From positions 1-30,707 of the forward strand of contig JBAYZO010000016.1 of the NCBI GenBank assembly GCA_041672465.1: DNA of 30,707 bases, in the 5' to 3' direction. Under the pieces are notes generated by a model that saw nothing but the letters and a program-made list of their open reading frames with translations, ran no database searches and was not told where the DNA came from. Source of the DNA: UBA1206 sp041672465 (GTDB lineage Bacteria; Bacillota; Clostridia; Oscillospirales; CAG-382). Shown piece after piece: positions 21,534 through 29,592 of the stretch; the first letter of the stretch is position 1, and every line of letters begins with the position of its first letter. Made by a program: the position numbers and the translations under genes.

Positions 21534-21692
21534 GTCTATGCCCATCCTTTCGTAGTGGAGTGGATGTTTTGGATTTTGAATAATTAACTGTTCAAATCCT
21601 ATCCATCCTTAGCAGTATATGCCGAAATTTGTCGAATGTGATTACAGGCATATATTAGACACGGGTAAAAACAATTTTTTTGGCGGTTGGCG

Positions 21693-23912
21693 TTAAACTT
21701 TTATATGCAGCAGTCCATAACCGCTAAACACCCCTCCGGGGATTTTAAGCCGGTAAGCGGATTTGTTTTCTGAAAAATCAAAGTCAATTTTAACCCCGCC
21801 CTCAAATTCCGGGGAATACAAAACGGCTCCGCTGACAACACCCTTTTGTAAACCGACAAACACATTAAAACTTGCGGTTTTCCCGCCTTCTTCCGAAAAA
21901 GCGGGGATAACATCCGCTGTGGAGGCGATTGTGTCTTTGCTCGGCAGCATATCTTTTGTGTTTACAAGATGAACCGAAAACCCATTTCGCACTTTAAACA
22001 ATGAGGAAAGAATATCTCCGTCGTCGGCGAAGACAACTTGTTTTCCAAGCAGGGTTTTTAAAAGTCTTCCGTTGCCCTCCCGCATTTCACCCACAAAAGA
22101 CCTGTCCGCGGGGTTTTTTGCCTCTTTTACCCAAACGGCGGGCTGAATGGGGTGGAACGAAACGTCGGCGGGGTGATATATCACGCTACCCTTTCCCACG
22201 CTTTCTTTTACCGCGAGCGCCTCCCCGTGCTCACCTTTGGCGATAACTTCTCCCTTGGGCTCTTTTATAACCACATTTGAAATCGCGTGTTTAAATATTG
22301 TTCCCGAAATCTCCTCGGCTCCAATATATTCCTCTTCCGCAAGTGCGGATTTTAACCCAAGCAGTTTGAGCCTTTCGCAAAACGGGCGGGGGGAAGAGTT
22401 TTCGCGCTTTTCGGCAAACGGGCCTATCACGATAAGCGTGGCGCCGTTTTTAGCCGCCTCTCTAAGCTTTACCGCCTCTTTGTCAGAAATCATGGCGATA
22501 TACGGCAAGATTATTACGCGGTGGGACAAAAGCGTTTCTATGTCGTCGCCGCCGAACACCATATCGGAGGAAATCCCGCTCACATAAGCGGACTCAAGAA
22601 ATGACAAATAGGGTTTCATATATTTTTGCGGCGAGTTTTTGTCCGCGTAGTCGCGGGTGTACTCGGAAAAATAAAACGAGGCGTCGCTTTGCTTTTTGGG
22701 GTTTTTAAACAGCGTTTCATGGGTTTTTTCAAAATCGCGGTAGGGTTTTTCAAAACTTTTTCCAACTTTTTCGCCGGTGACGGAGTAAATCTGTTCCCAT
22801 GAACCGGTGCCGGTATAGAGCTGACCCCATGACCTGCAAAGCGCCCAAGAAGCGTATACGGAGTCCTGCGTGCGGGGGTACAAGAGCGCCATTGACGGCA
22901 CGCCTTTCCGCTGTGCCAGCGCGTAGCGGTGGACGGCCTCCGCCGCGAAACAAATATAAGAGTGTTTTATTATCCCGCAGCACTCCTGAAAAATATAGTC
23001 CCAAAGCTCGCTCGCCGCCTCAAATCCATAACAGGTGGTGTCAAAGGGGATAACCTCCGCGCAGTAAGCGGGGCGGAGCGGCCTGTAACCGATAGAAGCG
23101 TATCTCTCGTCCATCCGACGGTGGAAGTCGCCGCTCGACTTCTTTTTGAATTTTTTCCATGCTATGTATTCGGGGTTTTCATAGTTTTCGTAAAACCCCT
23201 CCCAATCTTCGGGGTAGGGCAGGTCAAAACCCGTCTCTTCCTTAAACTTTTTGCGGCAATACTCGCAGGCGCAGGCGTTGCCGCCGCCAAACCACTGCAC
23301 ATCGTCGTTCATCATGCCGTCAACGCCGGCTTTTTCAATGATATTCCTGACATGACCCCAATAAGCCTTTTCATAGGCGGGATGGTTGAAACAGTGGGCG
23401 TTCCCGTTGTAGTGGCGGAATATCCAATCCATGTTTTTCCCTTCGGTATGGATATATGAAGAAAGGCAGGGTTTTCCGGTAGACCCGTCAATCTGGGCAA
23501 AAGAGTCAAGGTTCTCCCCGCCTAACACGGGGTTTGACTGCGAAGTGACGGGGAAATTTAAAAACCCGACAAAATCCCCGCGGGTCTCGCGCTTTTTCCA
23601 AAAATCTTCCTCAAGCGGCTTGTAGGTCAGGTGGCTTGAGTGATGCTCGATGACTTTGATCCCAATTTTATGAAAAGCCTTTGTGAGCCGGGTTATAAAG
23701 TCTTCGATATCGCTCCAGTACGCCCAAAAGGAAAACCGAAAATGCGCGCCGAACAGTATCACCGCGGTTATCCCCGCCTCGGAGTAGCGCTTCGCCGTTT
23801 CCTCAAGGTCTTTTTGGGAAAGCTCATACACCGCTTTGCCGGTATAGTGGTACCAGCCGAATCTCTCTTCCCAAGGGCTTGGAGTTTGTTTTGTTTCGGT
23901 TGTGGGGGACAT
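21693..23912 (-). CDS. GH42-like glycoside hydrolase (putative beta-galactosidase-type)
   Basis: A 739-aa cytoplasmic protein (no signal peptide) with a TIM-barrel-like N-terminal half: 'YSEAGITAVILFGAHFRFSFW', 'HKIGIKVIEHHSSHL', 'AGVDGMMNDDVQWFGGGNACACEYCRKKF' in outline, where the Cys cluster resembles the zinc-type CxCxxC of GH42 beta-galactosidases. The middle part has a trimerisation-like flavodoxin fold ('VIILPYIAMISDKEAVKLREAAKNGATLIVIGPF' in outline), then a beta C-terminal domain. The Asp pair in 'MMNDD' may include the acid/base; the nucleophile cannot be placed by eye. AAGGAGG precedes the ATG. Substrate unknown. It follows the radical SAM gene by 38 bp. Confidence 0.75.
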   Translation of the reverse strand: MSPTTETKQTPSPWEERFGWYHYTGKAVYELSQKDLEETAKRYSEAGITAVILFGAHFRFSFWAYWSDIEDFITRLTKAFHKIGIKVIEHHSSHLTYKPLEEDFWKKRETRGDFVGFLNFPVTSQSNPVLGGENLDSFAQIDGSTGKPCLSSYIHTEGKNMDWIFRHYNGNAHCFNHPAYEKAYWGHVRNIIEKAGVDGMMNDDVQWFGGGNACACEYCRKKFKEETGFDLPYPEDWEGFYENYENPEYIAWKKFKKKSSGDFHRRMDERYASIGYRPLRPAYCAEVIPFDTTCYGFEAASELWDYIFQECCGIIKHSYICFAAEAVHRYALAQRKGVPSMALLYPRTQDSVYASWALCRSWGQLYTGTGSWEQIYSVTGEKVGKSFEKPYRDFEKTHETLFKNPKKQSDASFYFSEYTRDYADKNSPQKYMKPYLSFLESAYVSGISSDMVFGGDDIETLLSHRVIILPYIAMISDKEAVKLREAAKNGATLIVIGPFAEKRENSSPRPFCERLKLLGLKSALAEEEYIGAEEISGTIFKHAISNVVIKEPKGEVIAKGEHGEALAVKESVGKGSVIYHPADVSFHPIQPAVWVKEAKNPADRSFVGEMREGNGRLLKTLLGKQVVFADDGDILSSLFKVRNGFSVHLVNTKDMLPSKDTIASTADVIPAFSEEGGKTASFNVFVGLQKGVVSGAVLYSPEFEGGVKIDFDFSENKSAYRLKIPGGVFSGYGLLHIKV

Positions 23913-23950
23913 AAAAACCTCCTTGTTTTAAGCGTTAATGTTTTTATAAA

Positions 23951-25030
23951 CTAAAAATTAATAACTTCTTTTGTCTCAAAACAGTCGTTTTCAATCGAAC
24001 AGCCGCCGCATTTGGTGCAGCCCTCTTGGCGGCGCGGCGCGAGGTCATATTCGCGGAGCAGCCCGCCTAAAATTTCGCTCATGTAAATGAGGTCTTCGGG
24101 GGAGCAGGCGGGGGATTCCGCAAGCCCGCAGGTGTCCACCGGCCGAAACGGCATAATGGTGGGGAACACGCCGAGCTTTGCCATAATCTCGCATTCGCGG
24201 ATAATATCCTCTTTCGGCTGTATTCCGGCGATAAGCACGCTTGACACCTGCCCCCAGCCGAAAAGCTCCACCGCCCTTTCAAACGCCTTGTAATACTGCG
24301 GCCTTGTAATGGCGGATTTCCCCGGGCAAACCTTGGCGCGGAGCGACTCGTCGGCAATTTCAAGGTTCATAATAATGGCGTTAAGGCCGGCGTTCTTTAA
24401 ATCGTCTATCAGCGACAAATCCGACGGCGGCGCCAGCTCAATGGCGATGGGGGTGTCCGAAAAAGCCCTTATTTTTGTAACAAGGCTTATCCAATAGCGC
24501 GCCATGTTGTCGGGGGAAAAATATGTCCCGCCGGAAAAGTTAAGGGTAAATCCGGGGGTTTTTTTAAGCAGTTTTTCAATTGATTCGGCAAGATAATCGG
24601 CGTCGATAGGCTTGATATCTTTCCGCTCAAGCGAACAAAACGCGCATTTTTGGGACGGCAGGTCAAAGCAGCAGGAGGTGGACGGCCAAATATTTATGGT
24701 TTTTTCGGCGTGAAGCCGCGCGATATTGTCAAGGATCGTGCCTGTCTTCGGCAGGTTGCCAAAAAAGTTAACTATAACCTCTTTGCCAAATGCCTCTATA
24801 AAATATAAACCGCCTCTGTAAAAAAGCGTGTAGGGGGAGTTTAAGGTAAATTTTTCATTTGTGGATACACAAAGGTTAGAGCCTAATATATTAAGGTTCG
24901 CGGCGTCGATAAAGCCTTTGTCAAAAAAATGCGGGTAGTCGCGCAGCAGCGCGGCTTTGGCGGCCGGAGAGGCCCTCAGCCCCCGGCAAAGGAGGTTCGC
25001 TTTAAGGAGAATAAGTTCATTTCGTTTCAT
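23951..25030 (-). CDS. Radical SAM protein with atypical cysteine spacing and extra C-terminal Fe-S motif
   Basis: A 359-aa protein. The likely radical SAM motif is 'CCFDLPSQKCAFC': C120/C121, C129, C132, so C-x8-C-x2-C or C-x7-C-x2-C instead of C-x3-C-x2-C. Downstream elements fit a radical SAM barrel: 'LNFSGGTYF' (SAM-binding GGE-like), 'IAIELAPPSDLSLIDDLKNAG' in outline, 'IIMNLEIADESLR' and 'VSSVLIAGIQPKED'. The C-terminus carries 'CTKCGGCSIENDC' (C338, C341, C344, C350), probably a second [4Fe-4S]. Residues 1-110 form an unrecognised N-terminal domain. It overlaps the GNAT gene by 14 bp. Product unknown; HmdB-, HydE- or BioB-like chemistry are possibilities only. Confidence 0.8.
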   Translation of the reverse strand: MKRNELILLKANLLCRGLRASPAAKAALLRDYPHFFDKGFIDAANLNILGSNLCVSTNEKFTLNSPYTLFYRGGLYFIEAFGKEVIVNFFGNLPKTGTILDNIARLHAEKTINIWPSTSCCFDLPSQKCAFCSLERKDIKPIDADYLAESIEKLLKKTPGFTLNFSGGTYFSPDNMARYWISLVTKIRAFSDTPIAIELAPPSDLSLIDDLKNAGLNAIIMNLEIADESLRAKVCPGKSAITRPQYYKAFERAVELFGWGQVSSVLIAGIQPKEDIIRECEIMAKLGVFPTIMPFRPVDTCGLAESPACSPEDLIYMSEILGGLLREYDLAPRRQEGCTKCGGCSIENDCFETKEVINF

Positions 25031-25457
25031 TTTTGGTGTTAATGTTAAATTTCATTAAAAGTGGGGAGCATGTTTCGCCGCGCTGAGGGCAGTCAAGGCA
25101 TTCGCGCATGAGAAAAGAGTTATCTTCTGTGGCAACAGCGCCGTTTTTAATAAAAAAGTCTTTTGCTTTTGTAACAAAAAACAGCTCTGTTATCCCTCTT
25201 TCCGCCGCTGATTCAAGAGCAAGCCTTAGCAGGGAAGAGGCGATTTTATTGCGCCTAAACTCAGCCTCGACCGCGATATAGTCAAGCACAAAGATATTTT
25301 TTCGTTTCCTCACGGTGACCCCGCCTATAAGACTTCTGTTATATTCGGCTTTAAAGCTAAAGACATGAACCGATCTTTCGCCTGTTTCAAGGGCGTTTTT
25401 CGCGTAGAAAAGGTTAAGAGCCAAATCAAAAGCCGACGGCGAATAAACAACTTCCAC
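25017..25457 (-). CDS. GNAT-family acetyltransferase with Cys-rich tail
   Basis: A 146-aa protein whose core 'NIFVLDYIAVEAEFRRNKIASSLLRLALESAAERG' (in outline) is the GNAT acetyl-CoA site, although the canonical Gly of RxxGxG/A is Lys here. The C-terminal tail 'ECLDCPQRGETCSPLLM' has C120, C123 and C130, a possible metal or Fe-S site absent from most GNATs. It is first in a leftward operon with a consensus promoter and overlaps the radical SAM gene by 14 bp, so the two are almost certainly translated together and probably act in one pathway. Substrate unknown. Confidence 0.8.
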   Translation of the reverse strand: MEVVYSPSAFDLALNLFYAKNALETGERSVHVFSFKAEYNRSLIGGVTVRKRKNIFVLDYIAVEAEFRRNKIASSLLRLALESAAERGITELFFVTKAKDFFIKNGAVATEDNSFLMRECLDCPQRGETCSPLLMKFNINTKNETK

Positions 25458-25562
25458 TTTTTAGTTTTATTTTGCTTTAACCCGCCCGTCACCTGTTATG
25501 GGTAAAAGTCTGATAATTAAAGCAATAATAAGTTAACCGACCTTTCAGTAATTTTATAACTC

Positions 25563-25591
25563 ATTATATGACGGTTAGATTTTATTGTCAA
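25563..25591 (-). promoter_or_regulatory. Sigma-A promoter of the GNAT-radical SAM operon
   Basis: Read leftward: TTGACA (25591-25586), 17-bp spacer, TATAAT (25568-25563), both perfect. The start would be near 25556, a leader of about 100 nt. Confidence 0.88.
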
Positions 25592-25644
25592 GGAAACAAG
25601 TTTGTTTAAACAATTAAATATTTGTAGGTTTATCTTTAAAAATC

Positions 25645-25702
25645 AAAAGCCCTTGAAATAGGCTTTTAAAGTATTATTTTTGCGTTTGTTGCAAATGCAA
25701 CA
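25645..25702. promoter_or_regulatory. Hairpin and operator-like inverted repeat between divergent operons
   Basis: AAAAGCC (25645-25651) pairs with GGCTTTT (25661-25667). A second, perfect inverted repeat TGTTGC-AAAT-GCAACA (25687-25702) has the form of a transcription-factor site. This 384-bp gap (25458-25841) separates the GNAT operon from the ABC importer. I could not fit a convincing -35/-10 pair for the importer here, but the inverted repeat is placed where its promoter should be. Confidence 0.5.
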
Positions 25703-25735
25703 GAAATATTGTAAAAATAAGGGTAGAATAAGCCT

Positions 25736-25823
25736 GCGCGGATAAAAATTACCGCGCGCGTTAAAATTTCAAACAGGCAAAGGCAAAAAAGGCGGGGCTA
25801 TCCCGCCGCCCGGCGGCCTTTGC
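25736..25823 (+). promoter_or_regulatory. Structured 5' leader of the ABC importer genes
   Basis: Three stems precede the substrate-binding protein gene: GCGCGG/CCGCGC (25736-25741 with 25752-25757); an outer GCAAAGGC/GCCTTTGC (25777-25784 with 25816-25823); and inside it GGCGGG/CCCGCC (25791-25796 with 25802-25807), which competes with GCCGCC/GGCGGC (25805-25810 with 25812-25817). The outer stem ends three bases before the AAAGG ribosome site. It matches no riboswitch class I know. Confidence 0.45.
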
Positions 25824-25841
25824 GGAAAGGTTAATATTCCA

Positions 25842-26876
25842 ATGAAAAAGCTAAACCCGGCAAGATATTTGTCAATTCTCCTCGGAGTATTTCTTGTTGC
25901 CGCGATTCTTGTTTTCTCGCTTTCTTCCTGCTCCGGCGGGAACGACGAAAGCGCCCCGGAGAGCGACTCAAGCAAAACCGAAACGGCGTTAACAGTTAAA
26001 GTAGCGGGGCTAAAGGGACCCACTTCCATAGGACTTGTCAAGTTAATGGAAGAAAACGAAAACAAAACTTCAAAAAACAGCTATAAATTCACCATAGCGG
26101 GTTCCGCCGACGAGATAACCCCAAAGTTTATCAAGGGTGACTTTGATATCGCTGCCATCCCGGCAAACCTCGCCGCCGTGCTGTATAACAACACCGAGGG
26201 GCAAATAAAGGTTATCGCCATAAACACTCTCGGTGTGCTTTATATCGTGTCAAAGAGCGTGGAAATAAACTCGCTCGAAGACCTCAAAGGCAAGACAATT
26301 TACGCCACCGGCAAGGGTTCCACCCCCGAATACGGGCTTAAATATTTGCTTGAGCAAAACAATATTTCCCCTGAAAGCGACCTTACGATAGAGTGGAAAT
26401 CCGAGCCCACAGAAGCGGTTGCGCTGCTTTCGGCTCAGGAGACGGGTATCGCCATGCTCCCGCAGCCCTATGTGACGGTGGCGCAAAACGCCGTCGAGGG
26501 GCTGGAAATCGCCATAAACCTCAACGACGAGTGGAACAAGCTTGACAACGGCAGCAGCTTTATAACCAGCGTGGTGGCGGTGAGGGCTGACTTCGCAGAG
26601 AAAAACCCGCAGGCGGTGGCGGATTTTATCGCTGAAGCGTCGGCGTCCGCGTCTTTTGTCGCGGCGAATGTTGACGACGGAGCTTTTTTGGTTGACAAAT
26701 ACAATATAGTCGCGGAGGCTATCGCCAAAAAGGCAATTCCCTACTGCAATCTCACGTTTATCACGGGCGGGGAAATGAAGGATTCGCTGTCGGGCTATTT
26801 GCGCATCCTCTATGAGCAAAACCCCGCGTCTGTCGGCGGCGCCCTCCCCGGCGACGGCTTTTACTATGGGTCGTAA
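25842..26876 (+). CDS. ABC importer substrate-binding lipoprotein (SsuA/NMT1-THI5-like)
   Basis: A 344-aa periplasm-side (outer face) binding protein: signal peptide, lipobox 'FSLSSC' (Cys30), Ser/Glu/Asp-rich linker, then a two-lobed type II periplasmic-binding fold with 'LKGPTSIGLVKLMEEN', 'GDFDIAAIPANLAAVLYN', 'SLEDLKGKTIYATGKGSTPEYGLKYLL' in outline and 'MLPQPYVTVA'. This is the nitrate/sulfonate/thiazole-precursor type (SsuA, NMT1). The ligand cannot be told from sequence. The ribosome site AAAGG is 11 bases before the ATG. It overlaps the permease gene by 11 bp. Confidence 0.9.
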   Translation: MKKLNPARYLSILLGVFLVAAILVFSLSSCSGGNDESAPESDSSKTETALTVKVAGLKGPTSIGLVKLMEENENKTSKNSYKFTIAGSADEITPKFIKGDFDIAAIPANLAAVLYNNTEGQIKVIAINTLGVLYIVSKSVEINSLEDLKGKTIYATGKGSTPEYGLKYLLEQNNISPESDLTIEWKSEPTEAVALLSAQETGIAMLPQPYVTVAQNAVEGLEIAINLNDEWNKLDNGSSFITSVVAVRADFAEKNPQAVADFIAEASASASFVAANVDDGAFLVDKYNIVAEAIAKKAIPYCNLTFITGGEMKDSLSGYLRILYEQNPASVGGALPGDGFYYGS

Positions 26877-27621
26877 ACGGACAATTTTAAAAATAATCGC
26901 TGTTTTGTGCGCGGCGGCTTTCTGGGAGATTGCCGCCCTCGCCGTTAACAGCAAGCTCCTCCTCGCCTCGCCGGTAAAGGTCGCCCAAAGGCTGTTTGAG
27001 ATTTTAAAAGGCGGCGGCTTTTTAAGTCCGGTTTGGTTTTCGTTTTCAAGAATAGTTTTCGGGTTTTTGTCCGCGCTGTTGTTGGGAACGCTGTTTGCCG
27101 CGCTCGCGGGGAAGTTTTTTATCGCCGAAGCGCTGTTTTGGCCGTATATGGTGACAATTAAGTCGGTGCCGGTGGCGTCTTTTATAGTGCTGGCGTTAAT
27201 TTGGTTCAGCTCGTCGACGCTTTCGTCTTTTACCGCTTTTCTAATGGCGCTCCCCGTCATTTACACAAACGTGCTCTCGGGGATAAAAAGCATCGACGTC
27301 AAAATGACGCAGGCGGCGGATGTTTTCAGAACAAGCTGGTTAAGACGGCTTATTTATATTTGGCTGCCGGCCGTCAAGCCGTTTTTAATTTCGGGCTGTA
27401 TGGTGGCGCTGGGGCTTTCGTGGAAAGCCGGAATAGCGGCGGAAATCATCGGCATACCCGAAGGCTCGCTCGGGGAGAGGCTGTACTACGCCAAAGTGTA
27501 CTTAAACTCAGGGGATCTCCTCGCGTGGACGGTTGTTATCGTGATCTTGTCGGTGGCGTTTGAGAAACTGTTTGTGTTTTTATTAAAGCAAGCTTTTAAA
27601 ACGGTTGAAAAACACGCTTGA
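26866..27621 (+). CDS. ABC importer permease (SsuC-like)
   Basis: A 251-aa membrane protein with about six hydrophobic helices (near 8-26, 58-80, 85-105, 110-130, 165-185, 215-240). The cytoplasmic coupling loop 'QAADVFRTSWLRRLIYIWLP' is the EAA-like motif of SsuC/TauC permeases, followed by 'GLSWKAGIAAEIIGIPEGSLG'. The start at 26866 (MGRKRTILK) is preferred; a longer in-frame form would only add residues read across the binding-protein gene. Translationally coupled to the binding protein through an 11-bp overlap. Confidence 0.9.
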   Translation: MGRKRTILKIIAVLCAAAFWEIAALAVNSKLLLASPVKVAQRLFEILKGGGFLSPVWFSFSRIVFGFLSALLLGTLFAALAGKFFIAEALFWPYMVTIKSVPVASFIVLALIWFSSSTLSSFTAFLMALPVIYTNVLSGIKSIDVKMTQAADVFRTSWLRRLIYIWLPAVKPFLISGCMVALGLSWKAGIAAEIIGIPEGSLGERLYYAKVYLNSGDLLAWTVVIVILSVAFEKLFVFLLKQAFKTVEKHA

Positions 27622-27680
27622 GGGACTGCGGTAAAACTGTTTGGCGTTTGGCAAGCACAAATTAAAGCAAAGGAAAGCTT

Positions 27681-28286
27681 ATGAATAAACCCCAAGAACA
27701 AATAACTAACGACAATCGCATAAGCCTTAAAAACATTAGCAAGAGCTTTGGGGAAAAAGCAGTGTTAAAAAACTTTTCCCGCGACTTTAAAAAAGGGGAG
27801 TTCTCGTCGGTCATGGGGGTTTCCGGGAGCGGGAAAACAACCCTTGTAAATATTATTTTAGGCATTGAAACCCCGGACGAGGGCAGTCTTTCGGGCGTTC
27901 CGGAAAAGCTTTCGGCGGTTTTTCAGGAAAACAGGCTGTCAGAAAACTTCAGCGGTATTTCAAACGTAAAACTTTCTTCGGGCGGGCGGCTTAAGAGACG
28001 GGAAATCGAAGAGCTTCTCGCCTCTCTTGGGCTTGACGGCGAGGTAAAAAAGCCGGTCTCGCGCTTTTCGGGGGGAATGAAGCGGCGAGTGGCGATTGCC
28101 CGGGCGCTTGCCGCGGATTATGACCTTTTAGTGCTTGACGAGCCCTTTAAAGAGCTTGACAAAGCCACAAAAACGCTGGTTATGGAAACCGTAAAACAAA
28201 AAACCGCCGGAAAAACCGTAATCCTTGTCACCCACAGCAGGAGCGAGGCGGAGTTTTTCGGCGGGGATATTATTGAAATTAACTAA
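27681..28286 (+). CDS. ABC importer ATP-binding protein (SsuB-like, short)
   Basis: A 201-aa ATPase with all motifs: Walker A 'GVSGSGKT' (46-53), Q-loop 'VFQENRLSE', signature 'FSGGMKRR' (129-136), Walker B 'LLVLDEP' (149-155), D-loop 'ELDKAT' and switch His in 'VTHS'. It is shorter than typical SsuB proteins (around 240-260 aa), lacking the usual C-terminal extension and having a compressed region after Walker A. It still appears functional. AAAGGA lies before the ATG, 59 bp after the permease gene. Confidence 0.92.
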   Translation: MNKPQEQITNDNRISLKNISKSFGEKAVLKNFSRDFKKGEFSSVMGVSGSGKTTLVNIILGIETPDEGSLSGVPEKLSAVFQENRLSENFSGISNVKLSSGGRLKRREIEELLASLGLDGEVKKPVSRFSGGMKRRVAIARALAADYDLLVLDEPFKELDKATKTLVMETVKQKTAGKTVILVTHSRSEAEFFGGDIIEIN

Positions 28287-28313
28287 AGTTGCGGAAATAT
28301 TTAAAATAAAATA

Positions 28314-28342
28314 TTGAAAAAACCTCCGCCCGGTGATATAAT
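28314..28342 (+). promoter_or_regulatory. Sigma-A promoter of the C_GCAxxG_C_C-nrdG pair
   Basis: TTGAAA (28314-28319), 17-bp spacer, TATAAT (28337-28342) preceded by TGA (extended -10). It lies 27 bp past the ABC ATPase stop; no separate terminator was recognised between. Confidence 0.82.
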
Positions 28343-28388
28343 AAAACTTAGAAAAGTTTAACATAACAAGCATTCAAAGGATACTTAA

Positions 28389-28847
28389 ATGAGCGTACAT
28401 TCTAAGGCTGCGAGGGCGTATTTTGAAGAGGGGTATAGCTGCTCCCAAGCGGTTTTTTTGGCTTTTACCGACGTTACGGGTCTTGACAGGGAAACCTCAC
28501 TTCGGATTTCCTCGTCGTTCGGGGGCGGAATGGGGAGGCTAAGAGAAGTCTGCGGGGCGCTGGCGGCGGCTTTTATGGCGCTGGGCGCGGCGGAGGGCTA
28601 CACAGACCCGAAAGATACCGCGGCAAAGACTTATCACTACGAAAGAGTGCAGGAGTTAGGGCTTAGCTTTAAGCGCCGCTACGGCACGCTGCTCTGCCGC
28701 GAACTGCTTGAGCTTGAGGTTGTCCACGACCTGCCGGAGCCCGAGGAGAGAACAAAAGAGTATTATAAAAAAAGAAAATGCGGCGACTATGTGGAGCACG
28801 CCGCGGAACTTCTTGATAAGTGCCTTGGAATTGGAGAGAGCAAATGA
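28389..28847 (+). CDS. C_GCAxxG_C_C family redox protein
   Basis: A 152-aa protein with the spaced cysteines of the C_GCAxxG_C_C family (PF09719): 'GYSCSQAV' (C18), 'REVCGALAAAF' (C55), 'TLLCRELL' (C103), and 'RKCGDYVEHAAELLD' (C131). The family is thought to be redox active or metal binding; its reaction is not known. The GCAxxG core reads CGALAAA here, a relaxed form. It overlaps nrdG by ATGA, so it is coupled to the activase gene and may supply or protect its redox chemistry (inference). Confidence 0.85.
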   Translation: MSVHSKAARAYFEEGYSCSQAVFLAFTDVTGLDRETSLRISSSFGGGMGRLREVCGALAAAFMALGAAEGYTDPKDTAAKTYHYERVQELGLSFKRRYGTLLCRELLELEVVHDLPEPEERTKEYYKKRKCGDYVEHAAELLDKCLGIGESK

Positions 28848-29533
28848 TTATCGCGGGGCTGCAAAAGCTGACGCTGCTCGACTACCCGGGGAAAGTCGCC
28901 TGCACGGTTTTTACGCCGGGGTGTAACCTTCGCTGCCCGTATTGCCACAACGCAACTTTCGCGCTGGGGAAAGGCGGGGGGGAAATAACGCTCGATGAGT
29001 TTTTCGCGTTCCTAAAAAAAAGAGAATCCGTTCTTGACGGTGTGTGCGTCACCGGCGGCGAACCGCTGATGCAAAAAGACTTGGAACGGTTTTTGAAAGA
29101 TATTAAAAACTTAGGGCTTCTTGTAAAGCTTGACACAAACGGGTTTTACCCGCAAAAGCTCGCCCGCCTTATTGAGGGTGGGGCGGTGGATTATATCGCC
29201 ATGGATATTAAAGCCCCGGCGGAAAAATACCCTGAAGTCACCGGAGCCGAAGATGCCGACGTCGGTCTTGTTAAAGAAAGCGTTAAAATTATTTTGGGTT
29301 CCGGGGTAAAGTATGAGTTCCGCACCACGGCGGTAAAAGAGCTGCTAAACCCGGAGGATTTTTATGACATGGCAAAGCTAATTGACGGCGCGGGCGCGTA
29401 TTTTATTCAAAACTTTGTGGATTCGGGGGATATTATAAAGGAAAATCTTCACCCTTTTTCAAAGGAAGAGCTTGGCGAGGCAAAGAAATTCGCTGAAAAA
29501 GTACTCCCTTTTGTGTCGCTCCGCGGAGTGTAA
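28844..29533 (+). CDS. nrdG: Anaerobic ribonucleotide reductase activating protein NrdG (radical SAM)
   Basis: A 229-aa radical SAM activase that installs the glycyl radical on NrdD. It has C-x3-C-x2-C as 'CNLRCPYC' (C27, C31, C34), the SAM-binding 'GGEP' at 'VCVTGGEPLM', and 'MDIKAP' further on. It belongs to the longer NrdG2-type group. The start at 28844 overlaps the preceding stop as ATGA with GGAGAG upstream; a longer reading would run through the previous gene. It lies before nrdD, which has its own promoter. Confidence 0.92.
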   Translation: MIIAGLQKLTLLDYPGKVACTVFTPGCNLRCPYCHNATFALGKGGGEITLDEFFAFLKKRESVLDGVCVTGGEPLMQKDLERFLKDIKNLGLLVKLDTNGFYPQKLARLIEGGAVDYIAMDIKAPAEKYPEVTGAEDADVGLVKESVKIILGSGVKYEFRTTAVKELLNPEDFYDMAKLIDGAGAYFIQNFVDSGDIIKENLHPFSKEELGEAKKFAEKVLPFVSLRGV

Positions 29534-29535
29534 CG

Positions 29536-29592
29536 CTTCAATATTTAGTATGTTATTAAAAAAAATCACCAAAATTGCACAATATATTGTAA
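29536..29592 (+). promoter_or_regulatory. Two NrdR-box-like sites upstream of nrdD
   Basis: The NrdR box consensus core CwAtATaTwG is matched perfectly by CAATATATTG (29580-29589, box 29577-29592) and at nine of ten positions by CAATATTTAG (29539-29548, box 29536-29551). The cores are 41 bp apart, about four helical turns, so they lie on the same DNA face. They precede the nrdD promoter. nrdR itself is not in the window. Confidence 0.65.

Noticed and set aside
25645..25667. Hairpin AAAAGCC/GGCTTTT as an operon terminator
   Set aside because: It lies between two divergent transcription units, so no known transcript reaches it, and the T run is short.
26250..27260. 336-codon leftward reading frame opposite the ABC importer
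   Set aside because: It mirrors two clear genes with conserved motifs; long antisense frames are expected in this GC-rich coding sequence.
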